64,000 bases of DNA from Ignavibacteriales bacterium (GTDB lineage: Bacteria > Bacteroidota > Ignavibacteria > Ignavibacteriales > SURF-24): NCBI GenBank assembly GCA_003599415.1, contig QZKB01000148.1, positions 89,636-153,635 of the forward strand, in the 5' to 3' direction. Positions 1 through 9,400 of the stretch are shown piece after piece. Numbering within the stretch: the stretch's first letter is position 1; every line of letters begins with the position of its first letter. A program made the position numbers and the translations under genes. Under the pieces are notes generated by a model that was given only the letters and a program-made list of their open reading frames with translations, ran no database searches and was not told the DNA's origin.

Positions 1-1522
1 TTTTTCCGTTTAATTCATTCCACATCTTCTCAATAAAAATTTTTCTGTTCGGAACATCAAGACACTCGTTACACAGGCTCCACATAATTATGGAAGGTCT
101 GTTCATATCTCTGTAAACCATTTCCTTAAACATCTGTTCGTGTATATGCCTGTCGTTATTTTGTATTTGCCATGCAGTTTCTTCATCAAACCACCACACA
201 GGAATTTCTTCAACAATTGCTATCCCCAACCTGTCTGCTAAAAGATAAGTATAAGGATGATTTGGATAATGGGCCGTTCTAAGCATGTTTGCTTTTGTAG
301 CTTTTACAAGTTCAAGATCAGAAAGTATTACTTCTTTAGGAATACTTCTTCCGTAAACAGGATGATCTTCATGTCTTGCCACTCCGGTAAAGAAAACAAC
401 TTTATTGTTAAGGAGAACTTTATCCCCAGAGCGTTTTATTATGCGAATTCCGAATTGTGTGTAAAATTCATCGGTTGTGTTTCCATCAACTGAAAGAGTA
501 ACTTTCATTATATAAAGATTTGGATCCTGCGGGGACCATAATTCCGGATTCTCAACTTTTATATTTGTCCGCCATACATTGAATGAATCACTTTCTACTG
601 AAATACTTGTTTGTGTTGGGCCTGTGGTTTGTGCGGCATTACCAATTAAATCGTAACCTTTTTCTGCATCAAGATTGAGCGAATCAATATTGGCTTTGAA
701 AATATTAATTGTTACATCAACATTTTTACTTGTGCTGTTTTTATTCAGAACTGTTATTGTTGTTTCAAGATTACCGGTTTCATCTTTTGTAATTACATCT
801 GCTCTAACAACGGAAACAGGTTCGGCAATTTCAAGATAAACATCATGAATAATTCCCGCATAATTAAACCAGTCAACTTCATAGTAGGGAACAATATCTT
901 TCCGTTTTCCCCATTCGGGATTATCAACTCTAACCGCTAAAATATTTTGTCCGTCTGATTTTAATATGCCGGAAACATCAAAAGCAAAAGGAGTATAACC
1001 ACCTTCATGATAGCCTAAATACTGGTCGTTCAGCCACACATCAGCAACATAGTTAACAGAATAGAAAATCAGTTTGATGAATTTATCGTTAACGGAACTG
1101 CCAATATTAAATTTATATCTGTACCAAATACCATCCTCATAATATTCTGGTACTTTTGGAAAGGCATACATTGTATTTTCAACACCGGGAATATTTTTAT
1201 CTTCCCAGCCGCTGTCATTAAAATCAGACTTGTACCTGTTCTGCGCTTCCGCCAGCAATCCGTTCATTATATTTGAATCTCTTTTGGATAATGAAAGACT
1301 GTCGTTAGCATTAAACCTTTGCTTTTTCCATGTTCCCCTTAAAGAAATTGTAGTTCTGTTTTGTTTTTCAAAAGATGGAACAGGCATGCCATTCTGAAAA
1401 GGGATATAAATTCCATTACCTGAATTTAAACCAAATGTTGCTTCCAAATCAGCAACCTGGGAGCGGATGTTACCTAAAGCGATTAAAATAAAAACAACAA
1501 TAAGTAAACCTCTTATTCTCAT
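1..1522 (-). CDS. Glycoside hydrolase family 2 (beta-galactosidase/beta-glucuronidase type), partial
   Basis: The frame is open from an ATG at 1522 down to the left edge, so the C-terminal part lies outside the window; about 507 residues are visible. The protein starts with a signal peptide (MRIRGLLIVVFILIALG). It continues with the GH2 sugar-binding jelly roll (a NYVADVWLNDQYLGYHEGGY segment), an Ig-like middle domain, and the start of the TIM barrel. The barrel part includes RTAHYPNHPY and MWSLCNEC, whose Glu in the NE pair is the expected acid/base; the nucleophile Glu would be beyond the edge. GH2 enzymes remove beta-linked Gal, GlcA or Man from oligosaccharides; which one cannot be told here. 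An AGAGGG ribosome-binding site precedes the ATG. The divergent regulatory cassette upstream and a palindrome at 1666-1686 suggest control by the sigma54-type regulator next door. Confidence 0.88.
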   Translation of the reverse strand, partial: MRIRGLLIVVFILIALGNIRSQVADLEATFGLNSGNGIYIPFQNGMPVPSFEKQNRTTISLRGTWKKQRFNANDSLSLSKRDSNIMNGLLAEAQNRYKSDFNDSGWEDKNIPGVENTMYAFPKVPEYYEDGIWYRYKFNIGSSVNDKFIKLIFYSVNYVADVWLNDQYLGYHEGGYTPFAFDVSGILKSDGQNILAVRVDNPEWGKRKDIVPYYEVDWFNYAGIIHDVYLEIAEPVSVVRADVITKDETGNLETTITVLNKNSTSKNVDVTINIFKANIDSLNLDAEKGYDLIGNAAQTTGPTQTSISVESDSFNVWRTNIKVENPELWSPQDPNLYIMKVTLSVDGNTTDEFYTQFGIRIIKRSGDKVLLNNKVVFFTGVARHEDHPVYGRSIPKEVILSDLELVKATKANMLRTAHYPNHPYTYLLADRLGIAIVEEIPVWWFDEETAWQIQNNDRHIHEQMFKEMVYRDMNRPSIIMWSLCNECLDVPNRKIFIEKMWNELNGK

Positions 1523-1560
1523 AAACCCTCTAAGTTTATTAATGGCAAATAGAAATTAAC

Positions 1561-1576
1561 GACAATAATAATACCA
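1561..1576 (-). promoter_or_regulatory. Possible weak sigma54-type promoter upstream of the GH2 gene
   Basis: On the minus strand TGG (1576-1574) is followed by ten bases after the GG pair and then by GT (TTGTC). The spacing matches the -24/-12 pattern, but the -12 GC is replaced by GT. The implied transcript start near 1550 would give a leader of about 28 bases that includes the AGAGGG ribosome-binding site. The match is degenerate and is supported mainly by the palindrome about 125 bases upstream and by the clearer example at 6346. Confidence 0.35.
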
Positions 1577-1665
1577 GAAGAGATACTCTAAAAATCAAGT
1601 TTTCCAATCCGGTTAAGTTTTAAAAGGTATAAAGTGAAGGCTCAATTATTAAACTGATAAGCAAA

Positions 1666-1686
1666 TACTTATTAAAATAATAAGTA
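1666..1686. promoter_or_regulatory. Palindrome, candidate activator-binding site for the GH2 gene
   Basis: TACTTATTA and TAATAAGTA form a perfect 9-bp inverted repeat around AAA. The core CTTATTAAAATAATAA (1668-1683) recurs exactly at 6275-6290 upstream of the GH125 gene. The centre lies about 126 bases upstream of the inferred GH2 transcript start, a usual distance for NtrC-type activator sites. Function is inferred, and AT-rich palindromes can arise by chance. Confidence 0.45.
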
Positions 1687-1781
1687 AGCAATATCATCGC
1701 TCCACTTGAAGTAAAAACATTTCCGGTTTAAGGAAAATTCCAAAGAAGAGTAAAAATAAAGTGGAATAGATTCCCTATTGT

Positions 1782-3242
1782 TTATTTTAAGCCAAGTTCT
1801 TTCGCCATGCGATAATAGTTTGGGGGTGCAAGACCAAGTTTTTTAGCAGCTTCAGTATCGGAGGATGAATTCTTCCTTACAAACAAGAAGTACTTTTCGC
1901 GTATCATCTTTTCCATTTGCTTTAACGGAAGTATTTCTCCGTTATCAGTAAATCTTATTCCGGGAAAGTTATAATCATCAATTGGGTCTGAGTTCGTTAG
2001 ACCAAGCGTTCTGCTTACAATTTGCGCTGTAATAATTTTTTCATCGTTGAATAAAAATCTCTGAACAACATTTATAAGTTCTCTTATATTTCCGGGCCAG
2101 TTATAGCTTAACAATATTTCCATTGCTCCAACATCTATCTGCGGCTTTTCACGCCCCATGTCAATGCTCAGTTCATTAAGATAAAAGTTTACAAGTATTG
2201 GTATATCGGATTGTCTTTGTTTTAATGAAGGGACGGTTATTGGAACAACATTTAACCGGTAGTAAAGGTCTTCCCGGAATCTTTTAGCTTTCACTTCTTC
2301 TTCGATGTTCCTGTTTGTAGCCGCTATGATTCTTACATCTACCTTAATTTTTTCAGTCCGGCCGATTTTTTCTATCTCACCATCCTGAATAACGCGTAAC
2401 AGTTTTACCTGTGCAGATAAGGGTAGCTCAGTAATTTCATCTAAGAAAATTGTGCCGTTGTTTGCAATTTCAAATAGTCCCGGCTTTCTTTTATCTGCTC
2501 CGGTAAATGCTCCTTTCTCGTAACCGAATAATTCGCTTTCAACCAATTCATTCGGCAGGCTTCCGCAGTTTATCGGGATAAAGTTTTCAAATTTCCTGTT
2601 ACTGTTATAATGAATATTATATGCAACCAGTTCTTTGCCTGTGCCCGACTCACCGTTAATAAGGATAACAACATTTGACTGGGAATATTTCTTAATATCT
2701 TCTCTTAACCTTACAATAACCTGGGATTCACCAACTATTTTGCGTTGCTGCAAGACATCATGAATGTTTTTTAATAGCTTTTGGTTGGATTTGTTTCTTT
2801 CGCGTTCAAGTTTTCCTTTTTCGTAAGCGTTAAAAATGCTAATTATAAAATCTGTTGGCTGGTAAATAAACTCTTCAATATCCCCGGGATATTTTGTGCA
2901 ATACCAAAAGGCGCCGGCTTTAAGAAGTTTATTTGCAAAATTAAAATCAGTGATATTTATAGTCATTTTTGTAATAACTATTATTTGAATTGAAGGTCTT
3001 ATTTCTTTAATCCTTTGGATAAGTTCTTCACCCATAAGACCACCGGCAATCTGAAAATCCATAATCACTATGTCAAACAGATTATCATCATTATTCAGCA
3101 GCTCAATTGCATCTTTTCCATTGGATACAATTCTTGAAATTCCTATTATTTCGTTAAATGGAGCAAGCGTATTCCGGACACGTCTTACATCAAATTCTTC
3201 ATCTTCTATTAATAAAATTTTAATAATTCCGGACTGATACAT
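1782..3242 (-). CDS. Sigma54-dependent response regulator, NtrC family
   Basis: This 486-residue protein has a receiver domain (about 7-125), a AAA+ domain (about 170-410) and a C-terminal Fis-type helix-turn-helix (about 450-486). In the receiver, acidic residues E13/D14, phospho-acceptor D62 and conserved K117 are visible. The AAA+ domain has Walker A GESGTGKE (197-204), the sigma54-contacting GAFTGA loop (244-249) and Walker B FLDE (near 268). This layout makes it a true sigma54 activator: it binds upstream sites and remodels sigma54-RNA polymerase with ATP. It is the last gene of a tight operon, 14 bases after the histidine kinase, so that kinase is its likely partner. Likely targets are the flanking GH2 and GH125 transcripts, which carry related palindromes. 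Confidence 0.93.
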   Translation of the reverse strand: MYQSGIIKILLIEDEEFDVRRVRNTLAPFNEIIGISRIVSNGKDAIELLNNDDNLFDIVIMDFQIAGGLMGEELIQRIKEIRPSIQIIVITKMTINITDFNFANKLLKAGAFWYCTKYPGDIEEFIYQPTDFIISIFNAYEKGKLERERNKSNQKLLKNIHDVLQQRKIVGESQVIVRLREDIKKYSQSNVVILINGESGTGKELVAYNIHYNSNRKFENFIPINCGSLPNELVESELFGYEKGAFTGADKRKPGLFEIANNGTIFLDEITELPLSAQVKLLRVIQDGEIEKIGRTEKIKVDVRIIAATNRNIEEEVKAKRFREDLYYRLNVVPITVPSLKQRQSDIPILVNFYLNELSIDMGREKPQIDVGAMEILLSYNWPGNIRELINVVQRFLFNDEKIITAQIVSRTLGLTNSDPIDDYNFPGIRFTDNGEILPLKQMEKMIREKYFLFVRKNSSSDTEAAKKLGLAPPNYYRMAKELGLK

Positions 3243-3256
3243 CAGCTTTAATCCTA

Positions 3257-4732
3257 CTAGTTCTTAATTTTGATTGTAAATGTACAACCTTTTTCCTCCA
3301 TATTCCTAACACTTAATTCCCACCCGCAGCGTTTACTTATTTCGTATGCAATGTAGCAGCCGTAGCCTGTATTCTGATTTTCAGACTTTTTACTTGTTAT
3401 ATGTTCATAAAACAATTTTGGTAAGCCATCACTATCTTTTTCAAGCAGCGCCGGTAAAATACCTTTCCCGTTATCATTTATTTCTATTGTAGATATTTTT
3501 TCTTCGGGGAAAAACCTGGTCCGGATTAATATAGTAAGAAAGTTTTCACCGCCGTGTTCAATGCTGTTTTGAATAAGCGGCTCCATTATTTCCCATATTA
3601 CAAATTCGTTTACCGGAACAATCGGTATTGATTCATCAAGGTCTAATTTTATTTCAAAAGCGTTGGACTTGCGTGATATTCTTAAGAATATATGGTCAAC
3701 AATAAACTTAATTACTTCATTCAGGTTTGTTTTGAATAATGGATTCCGTATTGTCTGTATCGGCGGGTCAAACCATTTCATATCATATATAACCCTTGAA
3801 ATAAAATTGGAGTACTTTGTTACCCGTTCTTTAATTTCCTTTGTGTTTTCCGGTGTAAGAGTTCGTAAATCTTCTTTTATAAATCCCATCACCTTTTCAG
3901 CCTTGTGATGAGTATGATAAATCCGTTTTGTAAAAATTAATTCTTTTTCGTAATTGAACTGCTTCTTAAGGTTTGTCTCATGTTCTTCGAATAACTGCCT
4001 CTGTGCTTCATCCCGCTCCTTTACAGTGTAAGATGAAATGAAATACATTGCGAGAAGTCCGAATAAAATAAGCGAAAGATATATTACCGAAGTTTCGTCA
4101 AAACTTGAACTGATCTGGTTAGTGATAAAAGAAAAATCGGGAGTGTTCTTCATATAAATAGCACCGCGGAATTCACCGCGCAGCACAAACGGAACGAAAG
4201 TATGGAAAGTTGCTTTCTCGGTTACGCTTGCAATATGCTCTTTGGAAATTAATTCTTCTCTTAATTTTTTATAGATTGTCATAGCGTTTTTGTGCTGCGA
4301 TTCTGTCTGAGGTGGGTTGTAGTTGCTGTCAAACAGAAACGAGTAAAGTACTTTGCCGTCATCAATAGAATATATTTCTTTTCCCCTCTGTACGATAACG
4401 CAGATTTCTTCTATGTTATGCTGAAGTACCTGCTGGCTGAATATTATGTCGAATGACTGAATGATCCTGTTCGCTTCAGCTTCATCTATCTCTTCCTTAG
4501 GATTTATTGTTTCAACAAGAAGTTCCAGCGATGTTGTTGTTAAGTTTGCAAGACGTTCGGCGGAATCTCTCTGGTACCATTCCTGCGTTTTGCCAAGGAA
4601 TCCGTTTATTGAAGATTTGTTTATAAATGACAGAACAAGTTGAAACGAGAACAGTACTATAAACAAGAGCGTCAGATGCTTGAATTCGAAATGATATTCT
4701 CTGAATTTTTCAAGGAATCTTTTTTTTAACAT
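3257..4732 (-). CDS. Membrane sensor histidine kinase
   Basis: The protein has 491 residues. One N-terminal membrane helix (about 19-36) and a second near residue 215-235 enclose a periplasmic sensor of about 180 residues. The cytoplasmic part has a dimerisation helix with a His-rich segment (YHTHHKAEK) that does not match the classic HELRTP box, followed by an HATPase_c domain. That domain shows an N box (PLIQNSIEHG), a G1 box (NDNGKGI) and a glycine-rich lid (NTGYGCYIAYEI). It sits between a solute-binding protein gene (11-base gap) and the regulator gene (14-base gap). The simplest reading is that ligand-loaded binding protein contacts the periplasmic domain. Ligand and phospho-site are inferred. 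Confidence 0.88.
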   Translation of the reverse strand: MLKKRFLEKFREYHFEFKHLTLLFIVLFSFQLVLSFINKSSINGFLGKTQEWYQRDSAERLANLTTTSLELLVETINPKEEIDEAEANRIIQSFDIIFSQQVLQHNIEEICVIVQRGKEIYSIDDGKVLYSFLFDSNYNPPQTESQHKNAMTIYKKLREELISKEHIASVTEKATFHTFVPFVLRGEFRGAIYMKNTPDFSFITNQISSSFDETSVIYLSLILFGLLAMYFISSYTVKERDEAQRQLFEEHETNLKKQFNYEKELIFTKRIYHTHHKAEKVMGFIKEDLRTLTPENTKEIKERVTKYSNFISRVIYDMKWFDPPIQTIRNPLFKTNLNEVIKFIVDHIFLRISRKSNAFEIKLDLDESIPIVPVNEFVIWEIMEPLIQNSIEHGGENFLTILIRTRFFPEEKISTIEINDNGKGILPALLEKDSDGLPKLFYEHITSKKSENQNTGYGCYIAYEISKRCGWELSVRNMEEKGCTFTIKIKN

Positions 4733-4743
4733 ATGGATATCAA

Positions 4744-6048
4744 TTATTTAATGGTAATTCGTTCAGCTTCTATTTTGCTGTTTGCTTTTATTAAGGCTTC
4801 TTTAACGGGCATTTTTTGTCTGAGTGCGAGATTAAGATAATATGAAAGTATATCAGAGATGGTTGTGTAGTTTTCAAGGAAAGGTCTGTGATAACCAAGC
4901 GTGAACATTTGTTTGAAATATTTCAATTCAGTATGCTTGCCTGTAAAAACAGAATCATCATAAAGCAGGTTATTAATAGGAAGGAAATTTCCTTCTTCAT
5001 ACAGAATTTTCTGTACATCCTTCTGCATAATGAAATTTAGGAAAGTAATTGCCTCCGGTACCTTTGTTGAATATTTTGAAATCATCAGGTTCCAGCCGCC
5101 AAACACAGACACCTTTTTTCCATCTTTAAAATGAGGCGGAGGTACCTTTCCGATTAAGTTTTTATCAATCAGTCTGTTCTTGTCTGGAATCTTATCAAAA
5201 CTTGACCAATCACGTAAAAAGATACCGTTCTTCTCTACATAATAATTGTTTGCAGAACTTTCTCTGAAGCGGACTACATCTTTTGGTGCCATACCATATT
5301 CGTTCACCATTGCAACAAGCAGTTTCAAACACTTTTCAGCTTCAGGAGAATCAATATAAAGTTTATCTTTCTCCGCTATAGGCTTACCAAGACTTGCCAT
5401 CATTTCCGCAAACAGGCAGATAAAGCCTTCGTAATCATCTCCCGGAAAAGTGTAGAAAGGATTCTGGGAATTCCCGGATTCTTTATGCAGTTTAATAAAG
5501 TCTTCCCAGGTAATAGATTCGTTTAACTTCTTTTGAATAATATTGTGATTGGGAAGAGTGGCTAATATATCGCTGCGATAGTATAACATAGAAATATCTA
5601 TATATAACGGGATAGCGACAAGAGAACCATTATAAATGCAGGATTGTAAGGCGTAACTTAATAAATTTCTTCTGTTAACAGAATCTATAAACTTATCTAA
5701 TGGAACACTCCACTTAGCAAAACGCGGTACCCAAATCTGGTCAACGGCAAAAATATCAATGCGGTCGCTGTTACTCCGCAAATATCTGGCAATCAATTCC
5801 TTCCTTTCATTAGTGCTGAACTTGTCAAACGGAGTGTTAATTGCTTCAACTTCAATTTGCCCGGCGTATTTTTTATTGAACAGGTCAATTATTTTCTGGT
5901 GAGCGCTCGAAATATTATCGACAAAATAAAGTTTTTTTACCGATGAGTTTTGCCTGTTGCTTAGCGGAGAGGAAACATATCCGATAAGTATAAATGCCGT
6001 AATGATAACTGTACTTATTATTACATAAAATATTTTTTCAAATTTCAT
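4744..6048 (-). CDS. Periplasmic sugar-binding protein (ABC family 1 type), probable sensor subunit
   Basis: The protein has 434 residues, with an N-terminal hydrophobic helix (about 7-24) that may be a signal anchor or an uncleaved signal peptide; no lipobox is seen. The body resembles family 1 extracellular solute-binding proteins: a hinge region, MLYYRSDIL and TWEDFIKL near 155-190, and VFGGWNLMISKYS near 320. No ABC permease or ATPase gene lies nearby. It is instead the first gene of a three-gene operon with a histidine kinase and a sigma54 activator, and divergent from the GH125/porter/kinase operon. That context argues for ligand reporting, as with other binding proteins that work through histidine kinases, rather than transport. 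The ligand is presumably a sugar released by the neighbouring hydrolases (inference). Confidence 0.82.
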   Translation of the reverse strand: MKFEKIFYVIISTVIITAFILIGYVSSPLSNRQNSSVKKLYFVDNISSAHQKIIDLFNKKYAGQIEVEAINTPFDKFSTNERKELIARYLRSNSDRIDIFAVDQIWVPRFAKWSVPLDKFIDSVNRRNLLSYALQSCIYNGSLVAIPLYIDISMLYYRSDILATLPNHNIIQKKLNESITWEDFIKLHKESGNSQNPFYTFPGDDYEGFICLFAEMMASLGKPIAEKDKLYIDSPEAEKCLKLLVAMVNEYGMAPKDVVRFRESSANNYYVEKNGIFLRDWSSFDKIPDKNRLIDKNLIGKVPPPHFKDGKKVSVFGGWNLMISKYSTKVPEAITFLNFIMQKDVQKILYEEGNFLPINNLLYDDSVFTGKHTELKYFKQMFTLGYHRPFLENYTTISDILSYYLNLALRQKMPVKEALIKANSKIEAERITIK

Positions 6049-6260
6049 ATGAACAATTTTTTAATTGCAATTTAAAATTACCGGGCTGAATTATTCATAT
6101 CAGATGCAAATTCTTTTTTTCCCGATGCCGATAATATAGAAAAATTTTCTAATTGTCAGTTTAAAAAATTGAGACAGGCATTAAGATCTCCAAAATGTCT
6201 GGAAAAGGAAGAAGAAGATTAACTCCATAAATACTTTGATCAAAAAAAATTACTTATCAA

Positions 6261-6283
6261 TTTAATAAGCATTGCTTATTAAA
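6261..6283. promoter_or_regulatory. Palindrome, candidate upstream activator site for GH125 operon
   Basis: TTTAATAAGC and GCTTATTAAA form a perfect 10-bp inverted repeat around ATT. The centre at 6272 is about 100 bases upstream of the transcript start implied by the sigma54-like element at 6346-6360, which fits an NtrC-type upstream site. The overlapping 16-mer CTTATTAAAATAATAA (6275-6290) is also found at 1668-1683 before the GH2 gene. Confidence 0.55.
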
Positions 6284-6345
6284 ATAATAATTGATGTAAA
6301 GATGTAAATTATTTTATATTTTTTTTCTTTAAAAAATTAACTTAC

Positions 6346-6360
6346 TGGTTACTTACTTGC
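6346..6360 (+). promoter_or_regulatory. Sigma54-type -24/-12 promoter element
   Basis: TGG at 6346-6348 and TTGC at 6357-6360 are placed so that exactly ten bases separate the GG and GC pairs, the invariant sigma54 spacing. The -24 half reads TGGTTAC rather than TGGCACG. Transcription would start near 6372, leaving a leader of about 36 bases before the ATG at 6408. The adjacent sigma54 activator gene adds support. Confidence 0.6.
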
Positions 6361-6407
6361 GGGCATAATATTTGAGTTTTATCCCGCTTAGTTCACAATG
6401 GATAATA

Positions 6408-7841
6408 ATGCCCAATAGAAGAGATTTTATCAAGACTTCAGCCCTTTTGTTTGCCGGTTTAAATTCCTTCGGATTCAGGATGCCCTCCTTTATTTCAATT
6501 AATCTTTTTGATAGTAAAAGACCGGGTATTACCGAACGAAATTTTATTAGTGATGCAATTGAGGCAAAAATTTCTTCTGTGAAAAATGATATTGCCGATG
6601 AAGAATTGGCCTGGATGTTTGAAAATTGTTTTCCAAATACTTTGGATACTACAGTTAAGTACCAGGTACTGAATGGAAAACCGGATACTTTTGTTATTAC
6701 CGGCGATATAAATGCAATGTGGCTAAGAGACTCTTCCGCTCAGGTTTGGCCTTACCTGCGCCTTATTAATGAAGATAAAAAGCTGAAAGATTTAATTGCG
6801 GGTGTAATAAATCGTCAGGCTAAATGTATTTTGATTGATCCATATGCAAATGCGTTTAATTTTAGCAACGAAGGCAGCGGCTGGGAAACTGATATAACTA
6901 AGATGAAACCGGAACTGCACGAACGTAAATGGGAAATCGATTCTCTTTGCTACCCGGTTCGTCTGGCACATGGTTACTGGAAACATACTTCCGATGCATC
7001 TTGCTTTGATTCCAACTGGCAAAACGCGATGAAGTTAGTTGTTAAAACCTTCAGGGAGCAGCAAAGAATAAATGATAACGGTCCTTATTCATTTATGAGG
7101 AATACAACAGTAGCTTATGATACTGTTCCTCTTCATGGATTTGGAAATTCAACAAAGAAGATCGGTTTGATTCATTCAATGTTCAGACCATCAGATGATG
7201 CGTGCATTTATCCGTATCTTATTCCTTCCAATTTTTTGGCGGCTGAATCTCTGAAACAACTTGCTGAAATATTCGCTAACGAAAATCTTGATAAAGAATT
7301 TGCTGAGGAATGCAGGGAGTTTTCCCAGAAGCTGCATGAGCTTATTAATAAATATGCTGTTGATGAACATTTATTTTACGGAAAGATATATGCGTTTGAG
7401 ATAGATGGCTTCGGAAATAAACTGTTTATGGATGATGCGAACGTTCCAAATTTACTTTCACTCCCTTACCTTGGAGTAATATCATCTGAAGATGAAATTT
7501 ATAAGAACACAAGAACTTTTGTTTTAAGCGATGATAATCCTTATTTCTATAAAGGTAAAGCTGCAGAAGGAATCGGGGGCCCGCACATTGGCCCGGATAT
7601 GATATGGCCGCTGGGAATTATAATGCGTGCCTTAACAAGTAAAGATGATAAAGAAATTCTTTCATGCTTAAAAACATTAAAAGCTACTCATGCCGGAACA
7701 GGGTTTATGCATGAGTCGTTTCATAAAGATAATCCTGAAAAGTTTACAAGAAAATGGTTTGTATGGGCAAACACTTTATTCGGTGAATTGATTATTAAAA
7801 TTCATGATGAAAAACCTAATCTGCTTAAAAACAGATTTTAA
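6408..7841 (+). CDS. GH125 exo-alpha-1,6-mannosidase, Tat-exported
   Basis: GH125 (formerly DUF1237) enzymes remove terminal mannose from alpha-1,6-linked mannan or N-glycan cores. Family marks are DINAMWLRDSSAQVWPYL (about residue 103), GGPHIGPDMIWPLG and the C-terminal GFMHESFHKD...KWFVWANTLFGE. With the ATG at 6408 the protein has 477 residues and opens with a twin-arginine motif, NRRDFIK with the Arg pair at 4-5, then a hydrophobic stretch. This suggests export of a folded enzyme to the periplasm. An in-frame TTG at 6372 would put the Tat motif 12 residues further in and coincides with the inferred transcript start, so it is less likely. It is the first gene of an operon with a sugar porter and a ROK kinase, matching a release, import and phosphorylate route for mannose. 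Confidence 0.9.
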   Translation: MPNRRDFIKTSALLFAGLNSFGFRMPSFISINLFDSKRPGITERNFISDAIEAKISSVKNDIADEELAWMFENCFPNTLDTTVKYQVLNGKPDTFVITGDINAMWLRDSSAQVWPYLRLINEDKKLKDLIAGVINRQAKCILIDPYANAFNFSNEGSGWETDITKMKPELHERKWEIDSLCYPVRLAHGYWKHTSDASCFDSNWQNAMKLVVKTFREQQRINDNGPYSFMRNTTVAYDTVPLHGFGNSTKKIGLIHSMFRPSDDACIYPYLIPSNFLAAESLKQLAEIFANENLDKEFAEECREFSQKLHELINKYAVDEHLFYGKIYAFEIDGFGNKLFMDDANVPNLLSLPYLGVISSEDEIYKNTRTFVLSDDNPYFYKGKAAEGIGGPHIGPDMIWPLGIIMRALTSKDDKEILSCLKTLKATHAGTGFMHESFHKDNPEKFTRKWFVWANTLFGELIIKIHDEKPNLLKNRF

Positions 7842-7907
7842 ATTTTGAAGCCCATAAAGTAAAGGGCTGTATTTAGAAAAAATTAAAATATTAATTCGGA
7901 GAACTTA

Positions 7908-9395
7908 ATGGCAGTAACAAGCAGCGGAACCGTTTCAGTAAATGGTTCTAAAAATGGAAACGGTGTTAACTACTCAAATGCGTTTATTGTAGTTACATCA
8001 TTATTCTTTATGTGGGGATTTATCACCTGCTTAAATGATATCCTTATTCCTCATCTTAAAGCAGTATTCGACCTGAATTATACGCAGGTAATGTTAATTC
8101 AGTTTACCTTTTTTACTGCCTATGCAATTATATCATTACCATCAGGAATGCTGGTTGAGAAGATAGGTTATAAAAGTGGAATTATTATCGGGCTTCTTGT
8201 TGCTGGTTTGGGATGCGTCCTGTTTTACCCGGCTGCAGGTTCTCGTTCATATGCAATATTTTTACTTGCTCTTTTTGTGCTTGCTTCAGGCATTACATTG
8301 CTTCAGGTTGCCGCCAATCCTTACGTTGCCATCCTCGGTAAACCGGAAACAGCATCAAGCCGTTTGAATCTATCGCAGGCATTTAATTCACTTGGAACAA
8401 CTATCGCTCCAATTTTTGGTTCAATTTTAATTTTAGGAGTTGCAGTAAAAGGTGCGGACGAATTAGCAAAGATGAGCATGACAGAAGTTGAAGCATACAA
8501 ATTAGCTGAAGCAAGTTCTGTCCAGGTACCATATCTCGGATTAGCGGCAGCGTTGGTTTTGATTGCTATTATTTTTGCTTTGTTTAAACTTCCTAAAATT
8601 GAAGCGGCATCTGTTCCGGCTAGCAACAGCGCCGGCGACAGCTATGATAATTTACATAAAAGCGCATGGGGATATAGACATCTTGTACTGGGCGCCGTAG
8701 CAATTTTTGTTTATGTCGGTGGCGAAGTTTCTATCGGAAGTTTCCTTGTAAATTATTTTAAGGAATTACTTGGAATGCCTGAAGTTGAAGCCGGCAAGTA
8801 CGTTGCCCTTTACTGGGGTGGTGCTATGATTGGAAGATTCTTCGGCTCTATAACTTTATCTGATATGACTGATATCAAAAAGAAAAATATTTATGTGGCG
8901 CTTGTATTTGTACTCGCTCTTGCACTTGCTTTATATGTAACAAAAGAATACCAGACCGGCGGATTCACAAGCACATTAACTTTCCTTGTAATGGTTGTGA
9001 TTAATTATATCGCATTCAACATTGGCAAAAGACAACCCGGAAGAACACTTGCAATTCTGGCAGTTGTTGCGGCAATACTTGTAATTGTTTCAATGTTAAC
9101 TTACGGTCATGTAGCTATGTACTCAATTCTTGCGGTTGGATTATTTAACTCAATTATGTTTCCAACAATATTTACCCTTGCTATTGATGGACTTGGAAAA
9201 CATACAGGTCAGGGTTCAGGAATTCTTTGTACCGCTATTGTTGGTGGTGCTATAATTCCGGTTGCACAGGGATTCTTTGCAGATAACATCGGAATTCACC
9301 ATGCATTCTTCCTCCCGGTACTGTGCTATGCATACATAGCTTATTACGGCGTTAAGGGACATATTCCTTCATTCTTAAAACCATCTAAGGCATAA
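7908..9395 (+). CDS. Sugar:proton symporter, FucP/GluP-type MFS
   Basis: The 495-residue protein has about 12 hydrophobic membrane segments and the FGHS-family opening [19 protein letters not shown], which is shared by L-fucose, glucose/galactose and glucose/mannose proton symporters. It lies in the inner membrane. A good ribosome-binding site (CGGAGA) precedes the ATG, and the first 25 residues are a Ser/Gly/Asn-rich cytoplasmic tail. It follows the GH125 gene by 66 bases and is followed after 5 bases by the ROK kinase, so the most likely cargo is mannose or glucose; fucose cannot be excluded. Confidence 0.88.
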   Translation: MAVTSSGTVSVNGSKNGNGVNYSNAFIVVTSLFFMWGFITCLNDILIPHLKAVFDLNYTQVMLIQFTFFTAYAIISLPSGMLVEKIGYKSGIIIGLLVAGLGCVLFYPAAGSRSYAIFLLALFVLASGITLLQVAANPYVAILGKPETASSRLNLSQAFNSLGTTIAPIFGSILILGVAVKGADELAKMSMTEVEAYKLAEASSVQVPYLGLAAALVLIAIIFALFKLPKIEAASVPASNSAGDSYDNLHKSAWGYRHLVLGAVAIFVYVGGEVSIGSFLVNYFKELLGMPEVEAGKYVALYWGGAMIGRFFGSITLSDMTDIKKKNIYVALVFVLALALALYVTKEYQTGGFTSTLTFLVMVVINYIAFNIGKRQPGRTLAILAVVAAILVIVSMLTYGHVAMYSILAVGLFNSIMFPTIFTLAIDGLGKHTGQGSGILCTAIVGGAIIPVAQGFFADNIGIHHAFFLPVLCYAYIAYYGVKGHIPSFLKPSKA

Positions 9396-9400
9396 GCATT

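Larger units (their letters stand above)
6049..6407. promoter_or_regulatory. Divergent control region between the sensor operon and the GH125 operon
   Basis: This 359-base AT-rich region separates the minus-strand sensing cassette from the plus-strand GH125 operon. It holds the 10-bp-arm palindrome at 6261-6283 and the sigma54-like element at 6346-6360. No convincing sigma54 element was found facing the sensor operon, so that operon is probably read from an ordinary promoter that I could not place. No small gene is evident. Confidence 0.6.
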
